Origin: an uncultured Duodenibacillus sp.
GTDB taxonomy: Bacteria > Pseudomonadota > Gammaproteobacteria > Burkholderiales > Burkholderiaceae_F
Reading direction: 5' to 3'
Length of the DNA: 64,000 nucleotides
Assembly (NCBI GenBank): GCA_944390715.1
Contig: CALXQS010000001.1
Location: forward strand, 1-64,000
Shown: positions 15,534-25,298 of the stretch, one piece after another
Layout: each line of letters opens with the position of its first letter
How positions within the stretch are numbered: position 1 is the first letter of the stretch
Made by a program: the position numbers and the translations under genes
The notes under the pieces: model-generated
Database searches by the model: none
What the model saw: the letters and a program-made list of their open reading frames with translations, nothing else
What the model was told of the DNA's origin: nothing

Positions 15534-17324
15534 TTACTTCGCGTATTTAGCAGCGCTGGCGCCGGCCAGACGGCCGAACGTGAAGACATCAGCAATAGCG
15601 TTGCCGCCCAAGCGGTTGGCGCCATGAATGCCGCCCGTGACTTCGCCGGCAGCAAAGAGCCCGGAAATAGGCTTGCCGTTGGTGCCGATCACTTCAGCCT
15701 TTGTGTTGATCTTCACGCCGCCCATCGTGTGGTGCACGGTGGGAACCTTCAGACAAGCGTACCAGGGGCCTTCCGTCATCGGAGCATCGTCGGTATTTGT
15801 CGCGGCAAAGCCGAACTTGTCCTTTTGAACCTGATGCGAAGCGGCCTTGTTGTATTCAGCAACGGCTGCCTTGAGGTTGTCGGCCGGAACATTGATCACC
15901 TTGGCAAGTTCATCAAGAGTTGCCGCGGTCTTCACGCGTCCCAGAGCCAGCATGTCCTTCATGGTAACGCCCATGCGGTCAGGCTTGTTGATGTCGGGAT
16001 AGCGCAGCTTGTTCATCACCAGCCAGTAGGTGCCCTTGGGCTGCTTGAAGATGGCCTTGCACAGCGTATCGCGGGCAGCGCCTTCATTGACGAAGCGATC
16101 GCCGTTGAGGTTCACGAAGAGGCGGTTGCGGCCCGACGTGGCGATATCCTGCATCAGACCCGTGCCGGGCGTGCCGTTGGGATGCAGCTGAATATCCGAC
16201 AAGCCGATGAGCTCAGCGCCGACCTTCTTGGCCATCACCAAACCGTCGCCTTGCGCGGCCTTGTTGATGTTGGTCGTGCCGATGCGGTTGTCGAGCACAA
16301 CTTCCTTCCACACGCCGGTGTTGACTTCCTGACGGAACTTGACGTTTGCGCCGAAGCCGCCCGTAGCCAGCACCACGCTGTCAGCCTTAACAGTGATGGG
16401 CTGTCCGTGACGCACAGCCTTGACGCCCGTCACCTTGCCGGACTTGTCGGTCAAAATGGCCTCAGCCGGGCATTCCATCAAAAATTCCACGCGGTCCTTG
16501 TACTTCGTCTTGAGGACATTTTCAAAAACCGAGGTATAGGCATAGCCGGCGGGCTTGACGCCGTAGTGGCTGCGCTGGCCAAGAGAGCCGGTAGCCGCAC
16601 CAATTCGATCACGGAACACGACGCCCTGCTTTTCCATCCATTCAACTGTCGGATAAGCATTCTGCGTCAGATAGCGAACGAGTTCAGGCGTGCCTACGTT
16701 GTGTCCGCCCTTCATCGTGGATTCGTAGAAGGTCTCAACGCTGTCCTTGATGCCCTGCGCCTTCTGACGCTTGTCGTCAACCGCATTCAGAGCACCGCCC
16801 GAAACATTGGTCGAGCCGCCGAGGTATCCCAGCTTTTCAATGATGACGACCTTGCCGGCGCCGTTTTCAAGAGCGGATACAGCTGCAGCCAGACCCGTGC
16901 CGCCGCCGCCGATAATGGCAACATCACCGGTCACCGTCAGAGGCTTGGTTGGATAAGCAACTGCCTTCTTGGTCCACTTGTCAAGATCGGCCTGCGTGGC
17001 TCCGGCAGACTTCAGGCACTGCTCAACGCCTTGGATCAGAGCAAAAGTCGAAAGCGTGGCGCCCGACATGGCATCAATGCCCAGCGATTGACGGGCAACG
17101 ATTTCAGCTCCCTTTTCCTTAAGCGCGGTCTTGCCGACGCCGAACGACTCGAGATCCTGCGTCGTAATGCCGGTAATCTTTCCCTTGGCAATCGTAACCT
17201 TGACGGTCATCGGTGCATTGTGACCGACAACCTTGGCCTCATATGAGCCGTCCTTGAGGGCGGCAGACGCCGTTGTGGCAACGGCTGAAATAACTGCTGC
17301 AGCAATTAAAGTGCGAAACTGCAT
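15534..17324 (-). CDS. Periplasmic flavoprotein reductase of the fumarate/urocanate reductase family
   Basis: 596 residues. A signal peptide covers 1-22. An FMN-binding domain (25-110) has the flavin-attachment motif DAMSGAT, with Thr90 as the likely covalent FMN site set by ApbE. The FAD domain starts at about 132 (VAIIGGGGTGLAAA). Family active-site features are present: IQLHPNGTP, RLFVNLNGDRFVNEGA, HHTMGGV and GANRLGGNAI, the last holding the catalytic Arg region. There is no heme domain, so electrons must come through the FMN domain from a membrane donor. The substrate (fumarate, urocanate or another unsaturated acid) cannot be decided from this. The ATG at 17324 has TTGGAG upstream; a longer start at 17414 would run through the leader hairpin. 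Confidence 0.85.
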   Translation of the reverse strand: MQFRTLIAAAVISAVATTASAALKDGSYEAKVVGHNAPMTVKVTIAKGKITGITTQDLESFGVGKTALKEKGAEIVARQSLGIDAMSGATLSTFALIQGVEQCLKSAGATQADLDKWTKKAVAYPTKPLTVTGDVAIIGGGGTGLAAAVSALENGAGKVVIIEKLGYLGGSTNVSGGALNAVDDKRQKAQGIKDSVETFYESTMKGGHNVGTPELVRYLTQNAYPTVEWMEKQGVVFRDRIGAATGSLGQRSHYGVKPAGYAYTSVFENVLKTKYKDRVEFLMECPAEAILTDKSGKVTGVKAVRHGQPITVKADSVVLATGGFGANVKFRQEVNTGVWKEVVLDNRIGTTNINKAAQGDGLVMAKKVGAELIGLSDIQLHPNGTPGTGLMQDIATSGRNRLFVNLNGDRFVNEGAARDTLCKAIFKQPKGTYWLVMNKLRYPDINKPDRMGVTMKDMLALGRVKTAATLDELAKVINVPADNLKAAVAEYNKAASHQVQKDKFGFAATNTDDAPMTEGPWYACLKVPTVHHTMGGVKINTKAEVIGTNGKPISGLFAAGEVTGGIHGANRLGGNAIADVFTFGRLAGASAAKYAK

Positions 17325-17348
17325 GTTTACTCCAACTTGAACATGTAC

Positions 17349-17394
17349 GCGCAAAGGGCCTCTGGCGGTGCGGCAGACATCCGCCCCTTTGCGC
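17349..17394 (-). promoter_or_regulatory. Leader hairpin upstream of the flavoprotein reductase
   Basis: GCGCAAAGGG (17349-17358) pairs with CCCTTTGCGC (17385-17394), 10 bp perfect, and inside it GGCGG (17364-17368) can pair with CCGCC (17381-17385). The structure ends 24 bases before the start codon and falls in the mRNA if transcription starts at a TAAAAT -10 element (17445-17450, minus) that has only a weak -35. The remainder of the gap 17325-17693 holds the rplQ terminator and no gene. Confidence 0.4.
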
Positions 17395-17612
17395 CAGTTC
17401 GTCTGTAGCGTCAAGCGATGAATTAACTCCGCCCGACCGTGCCGATTTTACCTTACAAACGCACGTCTCGAACGGTGTTGCTTTTCAAATACAGAAGTGA
17501 AAAAGCCTGCTTCGTATTCACTGTTGCAGCAAGAAAGCGCGGCAGAGCTTCAACAACAGCAAATTGCTGCAAGCATGTCTGCAGCCGCGCAGATTCTTCA
17601 AATTTTCTAAAG

Positions 17613-17648
17613 AAAAAACGCCGGCAGTCCAAAAAAAGACCACCAGCG
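17613..17648 (-). terminator. Intrinsic terminator of the alpha (rpsM-rplQ) operon
   Basis: On the minus strand CGCTGGTGGTC pairs with GACTGCCGGCG (11 bp including G-U pairs) around an 8-base T-rich loop and is followed by six T. It lies about 45 bases past the rplQ stop. Confidence 0.75.
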
Positions 17649-17693
17649 CTTTTAGTTTGCTTCGTGCCGCTTCAGGCAGCAAAGGCAGAAAAA

Positions 17694-18089
17694 TTATTCA
17701 GCCTTTTCTTCCTTGACTTCTTCGACAACTTCAGCACGTTCCGTGAGTTCCATGTAAGCCATGGGGGCGTTGTCGCCCACGCGGAAGCCCATCTTCAGAA
17801 TGCGGGTATAGCCGCCGTTGCGATTGGCGAAACGGGGGCCAAGCACATTGAAGAGCTTGGTGACCATCTCGCGATTGCGCAGACGGTTGAAGGCCAGACG
17901 ACGATTGGCAACCGTGTCGGTCTTGGCCAGCGTGATCATGGGTTCAACCACACGGCGAAGTTCCTTTGCCTTGGGCAGAGTCGTCTTGATGGCTTCGTGC
18001 TCGATGAGAGAATTCATCATATTGCGAAGCATGGCGAGACGATGTGCGGAAGTGCGGTTGAGCTTGCGAAGTCCAGAACGATGACGCAT
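17694..18089 (-). CDS. rplQ: 50S ribosomal protein L17
   Basis: 131 residues, close to E. coli L17 (127). The start [24 protein letters not shown] is cut short here to its first motif, [14 protein letters not shown], which is diagnostic; [18 protein letters not shown] follows near residue 85, and the tail is acidic ([12 protein letters not shown]). It binds 23S rRNA near the exit tunnel. It is the last gene of the alpha operon, but 183 bases separate it from rpoA, more than usual, and a stem-loop sits in that gap. Confidence 0.97.
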   Translation of the reverse strand: MRHRSGLRKLNRTSAHRLAMLRNMMNSLIEHEAIKTTLPKAKELRRVVEPMITLAKTDTVANRRLAFNRLRNREMVTKLFNVLGPRFANRNGGYTRILKMGFRVGDNAPMAYMELTERAEVVEEVKEEKAE

Positions 18090-18205
18090 TTTTAATATTT
18101 CCTATAAAAGTCTTCGACTTGGCCGAAAGCACATGTGCTGCGGCAGTCTCCCAACTCTTCTATCCAGCTCAAGCAGCCGGCGGGCGGGTTTTGGTTTGAT
18201 GAAAG

Positions 18206-18240
18206 CCCCGAAGTGTACACGAATTCGGAACACTCCGGGG
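18206..18240 (-). other. Stem-loop between rpoA and rplQ
   Basis: On the minus strand CCCCGGAGTGT pairs with ACACTTCGGGG (11 bp, one G-U) and is followed by CTTTC. It sits 33 bases past the rpoA stop. The T run is too poor for a sure terminator; partial termination or an RNA processing site could set the L17 level. Confidence 0.4.
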
Positions 18241-18272
18241 AAAAGAAAAGATTTTTTTCCTACGACCCCAAA

Positions 18273-19268
18273 TTAGTGATCGAGGTTGGCCGGCGGCCAG
18301 TTTTCCAAACGCATGCCGAGCGTCAGACCATGCTGAGCAAGAACTTCCTTGATTTCGTTCAAGGACTTGCGGCCCAGATTCGGGGTCTTGAGCAGCTCGT
18401 TTTCGGTACGTTGGATCAGATCGCCGATGTAGTAGATGTTTTCGGCCTTCAGGCAGTTGGCGCTGCGCACCGTCAGCTCGAGGTCGTCGACCGGACGCAT
18501 CAGGATCGGATCCAGAGGCGGCGGCACGTCTTCCTGAACCTGCTGATCAGCTTCAGCCTCGGTCTTGATCGTTCCGAAGATCGACAGTTGATCCTGCAGG
18601 ATGTGAACGGCGTTCTTGAGAGCGTCCTCAGGACTGATCACGCCGTTGGTCTCAATGGTCATCTCGAGCTTGTCAAGGTCGGTGCGCTGAGCCACGCGAG
18701 CGGCAGACACCGAATAAGCCACGCGGCGCACAGGCGAGAAGCTTGCGTCCATGATGATGCGGCCGATGGTCTGCTTGCTGTAGTCGTCGCGGAAGGCACG
18801 CATGTCGCCGGGCTGGTAGCCGCGGCCGGATTCAACGCGAACCTGCATGTCAAGCTTGCCGCCGGACAGATTGGCGATGACATGATCGGGATTGAGAATC
18901 GAGACGTCGTGCGGAAGCTCGAAATCGGAAGCCTTGACGGGACCGGTGCCGGACTTGGTCAGACGCAGCATCACGTCTTCACGGCCGCCTTCGAGCTTAA
19001 AGATCACGCCCTTGAGATTCAAAAGAATGTCGACCACGTCTTCGATGACGCCGTCGATCTGAGAGTATTCGTGCACAACGCCGACAATGGTTGCTTCCGT
19101 CGGAGCGTAGCCCACCATGGAGGCCAAAAGAATGCGGCGCAGCGCATTGCCGAGCGTATGACCGTAGCCGCGCTCGAAAGGTTCGAGCGTAATCACGGCC
19201 AGATTGGGGTTCTTTTCGTCGATGACGGCCTCAACCGTCGTCGGCTTCAAGAGCGTCGTGTTAGCCAT
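18273..19268 (-). CDS. rpoA: RNA polymerase alpha subunit
   Basis: 331 residues (E. coli 329). The N-terminal dimerisation domain has [21 protein letters not shown] at about 31-51, only its core [15 protein letters not shown] being needed for recognition. The C-terminal domain begins with [15 protein letters not shown] and ends [13 protein letters not shown] plus [10 protein letters not shown], which bind UP elements and activators. It is encoded between rpsD and rplQ as in most proteobacteria. 193 bases separate it from rpsD, with stem-loops in between. Confidence 0.98.
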   Translation of the reverse strand: MANTTLLKPTTVEAVIDEKNPNLAVITLEPFERGYGHTLGNALRRILLASMVGYAPTEATIVGVVHEYSQIDGVIEDVVDILLNLKGVIFKLEGGREDVMLRLTKSGTGPVKASDFELPHDVSILNPDHVIANLSGGKLDMQVRVESGRGYQPGDMRAFRDDYSKQTIGRIIMDASFSPVRRVAYSVSAARVAQRTDLDKLEMTIETNGVISPEDALKNAVHILQDQLSIFGTIKTEAEADQQVQEDVPPPLDPILMRPVDDLELTVRSANCLKAENIYYIGDLIQRTENELLKTPNLGRKSLNEIKEVLAQHGLTLGMRLENWPPANLDH

Positions 19269-19358
19269 TTTTTAAAGATTTCCTTTTCAATACCCTCGGC
19301 TCGTTACACCGATAAGGCTGAATGGTTGGAAAAATCCGGGGTTTAAAAAAACGCTGAT

Positions 19359-19387
19359 GCGCCCGACACCCCGAAAGAGTCGGACGC
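19359..19387 (-). other. Stem-loop in the rpsD-rpoA gap
   Basis: On the minus strand GCGTCCGAC pairs with GTCGGGCGC (9 bp with one G-U that only works in this orientation), and a T7 run follows eight bases later. Nearby CTGCCGA (19406-19412) and TCGGCAG (19440-19446) form a second dyad. Because the G-U pairing favours the minus strand, the element is probably an RNA signal of this operon, perhaps an attenuator or processing site. Confidence 0.4.
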
Positions 19388-19461
19388 TTGCAAATTCTGT
19401 CGACCCTGCCGAACGCAGCCTTGCACTACAGGGCGCTGTCGGCAGGTTGTCGTCAACCAGA

Positions 19462-20088
19462 TTAACGCGAATAGAATTCGACGACGAGTGCTTCGTTGAT
19501 GTCCGGAGCAATTTCGTCGCGGGCAGGCGCGTTCTTGAACGTGCCTTCCATCTTCTTAGCGTCAACGCTCAGCCAGGCGGGGAAACCGTTCTGGCCGGCG
19601 AGCTCGAGAGCTTCAATGATGCGGGTCTGCTTCTTAGCAGATTCGCGCACGGAGATGACATCGCCGGCCTTCACATTGTAGGACGGGATGTTGCACTTCT
19701 TGCCGTTGACGAGAATCGCGCAGTGGCTCACGAGCTGACGTGCTTCAGCGCGAGTCGAGCCGAAGCCCATGCGGTAAACAACGTTGTCAAGACGGCTTTC
19801 AAGCAGAGCGAGCATGATTTCACCCGTGTTGCCGGTGCGGCGGCTAGCTTCTGCATAGTAGCGGCGGAACTGGCGTTCGAGGACGCCGTAGATACGCTTG
19901 ATCTTCTGCTTTTCACGCAGCTGCGTACCATAGTCCGAAAGGCGCTGTCCGGAGATCTTGCCGTGCTGGCCGGGCTTCACACCGGCGTCCTTGACCTTGG
20001 AGTCAAAGGAACGGCGAGCGCTCTTCAGATTGAGGTCGGAACCCTCGCGGCGCGAGAGCTTCAACTTGGGACCGAGATATCGTGCCAT
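19462..20088 (-). CDS. rpsD: 30S ribosomal protein S4
   Basis: 208 residues (E. coli 206). It begins [19 protein letters not shown] and has the S4 RNA-binding domain around residues 98-160, with [19 protein letters not shown]. It is a primary 16S rRNA binder and in E. coli the repressor of the alpha operon. It has no N-terminal CxxC zinc knuckle, so it is the Cys-free form. 111 bases separate it from rpsK. Confidence 0.98.
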   Translation of the reverse strand: MARYLGPKLKLSRREGSDLNLKSARRSFDSKVKDAGVKPGQHGKISGQRLSDYGTQLREKQKIKRIYGVLERQFRRYYAEASRRTGNTGEIMLALLESRLDNVVYRMGFGSTRAEARQLVSHCAILVNGKKCNIPSYNVKAGDVISVRESAKKQTRIIEALELAGQNGFPAWLSVDAKKMEGTFKNAPARDEIAPDINEALVVEFYSR

Positions 20089-20199
20089 TTTATCTGTTAC
20101 CTCTTCTATCCTGCGGATTGAACCGCATTGAGTTCGCGATTGACGATATTTTCAACGCAAACGCAGGATACGAATTTCTTTAAATGTTTCGTTTCGTGA

Positions 20200-20598
20200 T
20201 TACACGCGACGACGCTTGGAGGGACGAACACCGTTGTGAGGAACGGGCGTGACGTCCTGGATGCTCGTGACGCGAATGCCGAGGGCATTGAGCGCACGAA
20301 CGCTGGATTCACGGCCGGGGCCGGGACCCATGATGCGGACTTCGACGTTCTTCAAACCGTATTCGAGGGCGATCTTGCCAGCGTGCTCGGCAGCCACCTG
20401 GGCAGCGAACGGCGTGGACTTGCGAGAACCCTTGAAACCCTGAGCACCGGCCGAGGAAGCCGCAACGGCATTGCCCTGGCGATCGGTGATGGTGATGATG
20501 GTGTTGTTGAACGAAGCATGCACGTGGGCGATGCCTTCGGTCACAACCTTTTTCACCTTCTTGCGGGCACGAGCGGCCTGCTGTGATTTGGGAGCCAT
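20200..20598 (-). CDS. rpsK: 30S ribosomal protein S11
   Basis: 132 residues (E. coli 129). Recognised by [39 protein letters not shown] and the C-terminal [18 protein letters not shown]. It forms the platform of the 30S subunit near the mRNA exit. It lies 19 bases after rpsM and is translated from the same mRNA. Confidence 0.98.
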   Translation of the reverse strand: MAPKSQQAARARKKVKKVVTEGIAHVHASFNNTIITITDRQGNAVAASSAGAQGFKGSRKSTPFAAQVAAEHAGKIALEYGLKNVEVRIMGPGPGRESSVRALNALGIRVTSIQDVTPVPHNGVRPSKRRRV

Positions 20599-20617
20599 AG
20601 TTTTCCTTCAGTATTGA

Positions 20618-20983
20618 TTACTTCTTGAGCGTGACGCCGACCTTGCGCGGGCCCTTGCGGGTACGGGCATTGGTGCGGGTACGCTGACCGCGAACGGGCA
20701 GACCGCGGCGATGACGGAAGCCGCGATAGGTGCCCAGATCGATCAGTCGCTTGATCGAGAGCTGAACTTCACGGCGCAGATCACCTTCAACGGTGAACTT
20801 GCTGACCGCGTCGCGGATCTTTTCGAGTTCCGCATCATCCAGGTCCTTGACCTTCTTGGAATATTCAATGCCGCAGGAGTCCAGAATCTCCTTAGCACGG
20901 GGACGACCGATGCCATAAATGGCAGTCAGACCGATCACGGCGTGCTGATTCGGCGGAATGTTAATACCGGCGATACGAGCCAT
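20618..20983 (-). CDS. rpsM: 30S ribosomal protein S13
   Basis: 121 residues (E. coli 118). The start [19 protein letters not shown], the [12 protein letters not shown] helix-hairpin-helix and the basic tail [14 protein letters not shown] identify it. The tail reaches toward the P-site tRNA, and the protein also contacts the 50S subunit in bridge B1. It lies 14 bases downstream of rpmJ. Confidence 0.98.
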   Translation of the reverse strand: MARIAGINIPPNQHAVIGLTAIYGIGRPRAKEILDSCGIEYSKKVKDLDDAELEKIRDAVSKFTVEGDLRREVQLSIKRLIDLGTYRGFRHRRGLPVRGQRTRTNARTRKGPRKVGVTLKK

Positions 20984-20997
20984 TTGTTTTTACCTCA

Positions 20998-21111
20998 TTA
21001 GCCTTGACGCTGCTTGTGACGCGGGTCTTCGCAGATCACGCGCACAACGCCTTTGCGCTTAATGATCTTGCACTTGCGGCACATTTTTTTGACCGAAGCG
21101 TTAACCTTCAT
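20998..21111 (-). CDS. rpmJ: 50S ribosomal protein L36, zinc-binding form
   Basis: 37 residues reading [19 protein letters not shown] then [19 protein letters not shown]11, C14, C27 and H32 are the zinc ligands of the metal-binding (C+) form. It is the smallest 50S protein. It comes first in the alpha operon, before rpsM; GGAG stands 7 bases before the ATG. In most betaproteobacteria infA lies just upstream, but not here. Confidence 0.96.
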   Translation of the reverse strand: MKVNASVKKMCRKCKIIKRKGVVRVICEDPRHKQRQG

Positions 21112-21182
21112 TATTCATCTCCAGTCCGACGCTCTGATGAGCGCGGACATCTTAAAGAGTGCCAACACGGGGAAAGAGCGGG

Positions 21183-21210
21183 ATTTTACCCGTTTTTTCC
21201 AAAAAAACAA
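21183..21210 (-). promoter_or_regulatory. Candidate promoter for rpmJ-rpsM-rpsK-rpsD-rpoA-rplQ
   Basis: On the minus strand TTGTTT (21205-21210) and TAAAAT (21183-21188) are 16 bases apart, 72 bases upstream of rpmJ. It would allow the alpha operon to be transcribed apart from spc. Confidence 0.5.
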
Positions 21211-21282
21211 GTCCTGACACCGTTGCTTTTACACGAAAAAGGCGTAGTGCTCCTCTTTCAAACCCCAGTGCTTGAGACAGCT

Positions 21283-21369
21283 CCGCTGCAAATCCACAAG
21301 ATTTGCGGATGTGCAGCGGAAATTGTTTCTTTTCGTGTATCGGCTGCATCCTGGTTGAAAATGCAGCCG
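21283..21369 (-). other. Two stem-loops in the secY-rpmJ gap
   Basis: CGGCTGCAT (21341-21349) pairs perfectly with ATGCAGCCG (21361-21369), and CCGCTGCA (21283-21290) pairs with TGCAGCGG (21312-21319) with further pairing inside (CAAATC/GATTTG). They follow the secY stop by about 35 bases. Neither has a good T run. They occupy the place where infA is usually found. Confidence 0.45.
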
Positions 21370-21403
21370 GCACTATCGTTGTTGCGGTTTCGACCTCTGA
21401 AGA

Positions 21404-22729
21404 TCAGAGTCCGGAACCAAAGCCCTTGAAGTTGGTCTTCTTGAGCAAATTCTCATATTGGTGCGACATCATGTAGGCCTGAACCTGATTCATGAAGTCC
21501 ATCGTTACAACGACCACGATCAGCAGCGAGGTGCCGCCGAAATAAAACGGGACGTTGAAGCGCAGGTTCAAGAATTCGGGCACAAGGCACACGAACGTCA
21601 AATATGCGGCACCGCCAAGCGTCAGGCGCACAAGCACCTTGTCGATATAGCGAGCCGTCTGTTCGCCCGGGCGAATGCCAGGAACGAACGCACCACTCTT
21701 TTTCAAATTCTCCGCCGTCTCCTTCGGGTTGAACACCAACGCCGTGTAGAAGAAGGCAAAGAAGATAATCAAAGCGGCGTAAAGAAGCGTATAGAGCGGC
21801 TGACCGGGACTAAGCGCAGCGGCCAGGTCACGAATCCAGCGCGTCGAATCGCCGCTCGTAAACCAGCCGGCGAGCGTAGCCGGGAACAAGATCAGCGAAG
21901 AAGCGAAAATCGGGGGAATCACGCCCGACATATTCATCTTCAGCGGCAGGTACGAAGCCTGTCCGCCGTAAATCTTGTTGCCGATCTGACGACGAGCGTA
22001 GTTCACCGTAATGCGGCGCTGACCGCGTTCGATGAAGACCACGAAAGCAGTGACGAGCACGACCACGGCGATCACGAAAATCGCGGCAAGCGGCGAGATG
22101 GCGCCCGTGCTCACAAGCTGGAACAATCCGCTTGCAGCATTCGGAAGGCCGGCCACAATACCAGCGAAGATGATGATCGAAATGCCGTTGCCCAGTCCGC
22201 GCTCAGTGATCTGCTCGCCGAGCCACATCAGGAACATGGTGCCCGTCACCAGGCTCACGGCGCAGGTGAAGCGGAACATGTAGCCCGGATCAATGACAAG
22301 TCCGGCCTGAGTTTCTAGCGCAACCGCAATGCCGACAGCCTGGAAGAAGCCCAGTGCAAGCGTACCGTAACGCGTGTACTGGGTAATCTTTCGACGGCCG
22401 GCATTTCCTTCTTTACGCAACGCCTCAAGACTCGGCAGCACGTACGAGAGCATCTGCATGATAATCGATGCAGAAATGTACGGCATGATGCCGAGAGCAA
22501 ACACCGAAAAGCGCGAGAGTGCGCCGCCGGAGAACATGTTGAACAGCCCGAGAATGCCGCCCTGCTGCTCGCTGAAGAGCTGGCGGAGCATGTCGGGATC
22601 GATGCCCGGAACCGGCACGTGTGCGCCGATGCGGTACACCACAAGAGCGAGCAGGAGGAAGATCAGGCGACCTTTGAGGTCGCCGTACTTCGCCAAGCCC
22701 GTCGGTTTTGTGCTGGGGCTGGTCGCCAC
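21404..22729 (-). CDS. secY: Protein translocase subunit SecY
   Basis: 441 residues (E. coli 443) with ten hydrophobic segments. The start [33 protein letters not shown] is recognised by its core [26 protein letters not shown] (plug and lateral gate), the cytoplasmic loop [15 protein letters not shown] and the C-terminal [13 protein letters not shown] also match. It is the channel of the Sec translocon with SecE (encoded at 54676-55062) and SecG. It is the last gene of the spc operon. Confidence 0.98.
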   Translation of the reverse strand: MATSPSTKPTGLAKYGDLKGRLIFLLLALVVYRIGAHVPVPGIDPDMLRQLFSEQQGGILGLFNMFSGGALSRFSVFALGIMPYISASIIMQMLSYVLPSLEALRKEGNAGRRKITQYTRYGTLALGFFQAVGIAVALETQAGLVIDPGYMFRFTCAVSLVTGTMFLMWLGEQITERGLGNGISIIIFAGIVAGLPNAASGLFQLVSTGAISPLAAIFVIAVVVLVTAFVVFIERGQRRITVNYARRQIGNKIYGGQASYLPLKMNMSGVIPPIFASSLILFPATLAGWFTSGDSTRWIRDLAAALSPGQPLYTLLYAALIIFFAFFYTALVFNPKETAENLKKSGAFVPGIRPGEQTARYIDKVLVRLTLGGAAYLTFVCLVPEFLNLRFNVPFYFGGTSLLIVVVVTMDFMNQVQAYMMSHQYENLLKKTNFKGFGSGL

Positions 22730-22762
22730 GTCTGTGTCCTTAAAGCGTTGGTTAAACCTAAA

Positions 22763-23197
22763 TTAGGCTTCAACAGTGCCGCCGGCGGCCTCAATGGCAG
22801 CCTTGGCACCCTTGGTGACGCCCAGACCGCGAACGGTCACCTTGCGGGTAATGGAACCCGAAAGGATCACACGGGCATCCTGCGCGAGGATGGAGACGAC
22901 GTTGGCCTGCTTCAGAGCAGCCAGATCGATCACATCCACGGGCATGGCTTCAAGTTCATTGAGACGCACGACTTCAACGAAACGACGCGTCAGCGAAGTA
23001 AAGCCGCGCTTGGGCAGACGGCGATGCAGCGGCATCTGGCCGCCCTCAAAACCGACCTTGTGGAAGCCGCCGGCACGGGACTTCTGACCCTTGTGGCCGC
23101 GGCCTGCGGTCTTGCCCCAGCCGGAGCCGACGCCGCGGCCGACGCGGTGCGCCGCGCTCTTGGCGCCTTCATTGGGCTTGATGGTATTCAAACGCAT
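22763..23197 (-). CDS. rplO: 50S ribosomal protein L15
   Basis: 144 residues, same as E. coli. The start [13 protein letters not shown], the Gly/Arg-rich [23 protein letters not shown] region (cut here to its key run [12 protein letters not shown]) and [18 protein letters not shown] identify it. It is a late-assembly 23S rRNA protein. It lies between rpmD and secY as usual. Confidence 0.98.
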   Translation of the reverse strand: MRLNTIKPNEGAKSAAHRVGRGVGSGWGKTAGRGHKGQKSRAGGFHKVGFEGGQMPLHRRLPKRGFTSLTRRFVEVVRLNELEAMPVDVIDLAALKQANVVSILAQDARVILSGSITRKVTVRGLGVTKGAKAAIEAAGGTVEA

Positions 23198-23214
23198 TTT
23201 CTTGTTCCTTCAGA

Positions 23215-23400
23215 TCATTCAACGCGCACCAGGAACGCCACCTTGGTGATCATTCCACGCACAGCAGGCGTATCCTCGAGTTCACGCGTCTGGTGCAGCT
23301 TCTTGAGGCCCAGACCGAGCAGCGTGGCGCGATGCTTTTCGCCCGTGCCGATGGGGCTCTTGACGAGCGTGACCTTGACGGTCTTCTTGGTTTCAGACAT
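23215..23400 (-). CDS. rpmD: 50S ribosomal protein L30
   Basis: 61 residues (E. coli 59). [40 protein letters not shown] and [11 protein letters not shown] cover the single alpha/beta domain. It lies between rpsE and rplO, 17 bases from each. Confidence 0.97.
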   Translation of the reverse strand: MSETKKTVKVTLVKSPIGTGEKHRATLLGLGLKKLHQTRELEDTPAVRGMITKVAFLVRVE

Positions 23401-23417
23401 GTTGTCGATCTCCTCGA

Positions 23418-23936
23418 TTACGCCGTGATCTCTTCGACGGTCTTGCCGCGCTTGGCAGCAATGTCAGCCGGAGAGTGCAGGTTGGCGAGAGCGTTGAGCG
23501 TAGCGCGAACCATGTTGTACGGGTTGGTGGAGCCATACGCCTTGGCGAGCACGTTGCGCACGCCGACAGCGTCGAGCACGGCACGCATCGGGCCGCCGGC
23601 AATAACGCCGGTACCTTCAGCGGCGGGCATCAGCAGCACGCGGCTGGCGCCATGATGGCCTTCAACAGCGTGGAAGATGGTGCCGTTGTTGAGCGGAACC
23701 TTCTTCATGCTCTTGCGGGCGCGCTCCATGGCCTTGCTCACGGAAGCCGGAACTTCGCGGCTCTTGCCGGTGCCCATGCCGATGGAACCATTGCCGTCAC
23801 CGGCAACCGTCAAAGCAGCGAAAGCCAGAATGCGGCCGCCCTTGACAACCTTGGTGACGCGGTTCACCGCGATCATCTTTTCGCGAATGCCGTCATCGAT
23901 TTCTTCGACGGCGTTCTTCTTATCAACCTTAGCCAT
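23418..23936 (-). CDS. rpsE: 30S ribosomal protein S5
   Basis: 172 residues (E. coli 167). The double-stranded RNA-binding-like N domain carries [16 protein letters not shown] (site of spectinomycin and fidelity mutations), then [19 protein letters not shown]. The C domain has [20 protein letters not shown]. The N-terminus is slightly longer than in E. coli. Confidence 0.98.
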   Translation of the reverse strand: MAKVDKKNAVEEIDDGIREKMIAVNRVTKVVKGGRILAFAALTVAGDGNGSIGMGTGKSREVPASVSKAMERARKSMKKVPLNNGTIFHAVEGHHGASRVLLMPAAEGTGVIAGGPMRAVLDAVGVRNVLAKAYGSTNPYNMVRATLNALANLHSPADIAAKRGKTVEEITA

Positions 23937-23951
23937 AAGCCTCGATTCCTA

Positions 23952-24320
23952 TTAGAACTTGAGGCCGGCTTCGCGCGCGGCCTCGGCCAGCGCGGCAACG
24001 CGGCCGTGGTAACGATAACCGGAACGGTCAAAGGCGCAGGATTCGATTCCGGCAGCCTTGGCCTTCTCAGCCAGACGTGCGCCAACGATCTTGGCAGCGG
24101 CAATGTTGCCGCCGGTCTTGCCTTCAGCGGCAAGCTTGGCGCGCACTTCAGCCTCAGCCGTGGAAGCGCTCACCAGAACGCGATCACCGGAAGCCGAAAT
24201 GATGCTGGCGTAGATGTGAAGATTGGTGCGATGCACCGACAAACGATTGACCTTCTGCAGCTTGATGCGGGCGCGCGTAGCACCGGCGCGGCGCAGACGG
24301 TTTTCCTTCTTATTGATCAT
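23952..24320 (-). CDS. rplR: 50S ribosomal protein L18
   Basis: 122 residues (E. coli 117). It starts [19 protein letters not shown] and has [20 protein letters not shown] and the C-terminal [21 protein letters not shown]. It binds 5S rRNA together with L5, which is encoded upstream in the same operon. Confidence 0.98.
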   Translation of the reverse strand: MINKKENRLRRAGATRARIKLQKVNRLSVHRTNLHIYASIISASGDRVLVSASTAEAEVRAKLAAEGKTGGNIAAAKIVGARLAEKAKAAGIESCAFDRSGYRYHGRVAALAEAAREAGLKF

Positions 24321-24337
24321 AATCTCACGACCCCGCT

Positions 24338-24871
24338 TTACTTCTTCTTGGTTTCCTTGATGATCACGCGTTCGTCAGCGTAGCGGATGCCCTTGCCCTT
24401 GTAGGGTTCCGGAGCACGGTAGCTGCGGATGACGGCGGCCGTCTGACCAACCTTCTGCTTGTCGGCGCCCTTGATGACGATTTCCGTCTGGCTGGGCGTT
24501 TCGACAGTCACGCCGGCGGGCATTTCGTGCACGACGGGGTGAGAGAAACCGAGCTGGAGGTTGAGCTTGTTGCCCTGAGCCTGCGCACGGTAGCCGACGC
24601 CAACGAGCGTGAGCTTCTTTTCAAAGCCCTGAGAGACGCCCTTGTTCATATCAGCCACCAGAGCACGCATCGTGCCAACATTGGCATTGGACTCACGGGT
24701 TTCTTCGGTCTGAACAAACTTCAGAACATTGCCTTCCTGGTCGATGCGGATGCGCGGCAGAATGTGCATCTTCACTTCGCCCTTCGGGCCCTTGACAGTG
24801 ATGAAGCCGTCGGCGATCGTGGCCGACACGCCGCTGGCGAGCTCAACGGGATGCTTACCAATACGAGACAT
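24338..24871 (-). CDS. rplF: 50S ribosomal protein L6
   Basis: 177 residues, same as E. coli. [19 protein letters not shown] opens the first domain; [26 protein letters not shown] is the domain junction (key run [10 protein letters not shown]), and the tail has [22 protein letters not shown]. It lies near the factor-binding site of the large subunit. Confidence 0.98.
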   Translation of the reverse strand: MSRIGKHPVELASGVSATIADGFITVKGPKGEVKMHILPRIRIDQEGNVLKFVQTEETRESNANVGTMRALVADMNKGVSQGFEKKLTLVGVGYRAQAQGNKLNLQLGFSHPVVHEMPAGVTVETPSQTEIVIKGADKQKVGQTAAVIRSYRAPEPYKGKGIRYADERVIIKETKKK

Positions 24872-24885
24872 ATTGCACCTCCCGA

Positions 24886-25281
24886 TTAAGCAACGTAGCA
24901 GAGCACTTCACCACCGATGCCGGCAGCACGGGCCTTGCGATCGGTCATCACGCCCTTCGGAGTGGAGACGATGGCAATGCCCAGGCCGTTCATCACCTGG
25001 GGAATGGACTCATGGTTCTTGTAAATGCGCAGACCGGGGCGAGAAACGCGCTCAATGCGTTCAATCACGGGGCGGCCCGCATAATATTTCAAACCGATAT
25101 GCAGTTCAGGCTTGCCTTCATTGGCAACGACGTCAAAACCGTCGATGTAGCCTTCGTCCTTGAGAACCTGCGCGATGGCAACCTTGAGCTTGGAGCTCGG
25201 CATCACGACTTCGGTCTTGTCGACGATCTGACCGTTACGGATACGGGTCAGCATATCGGCGATCGGATCACTCATACTCAT
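24886..25281 (-). CDS. rpsH: 30S ribosomal protein S8
   Basis: 131 residues (E. coli 130). [14 protein letters not shown] at the start and the C-terminal [20 protein letters not shown] plus GGEVLCYVA are diagnostic. In E. coli S8 represses the spc operon by binding near rplE. The first ATG (MSMSDP) is taken as start; the second, six bases on, is possible. Confidence 0.98.
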   Translation of the reverse strand: MSMSDPIADMLTRIRNGQIVDKTEVVMPSSKLKVAIAQVLKDEGYIDGFDVVANEGKPELHIGLKYYAGRPVIERIERVSRPGLRIYKNHESIPQVMNGLGIAIVSTPKGVMTDRKARAAGIGGEVLCYVA

Positions 25282-25298
25282 GTTAGTAATCTCCTCGC

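Noticed and set aside
21152..21373. 73-codon frame on the minus strand in the place where infA is expected
   Set aside because: The translation has none of the IF-1 S1-fold motifs and spans the stem-loops and the promoter candidate.
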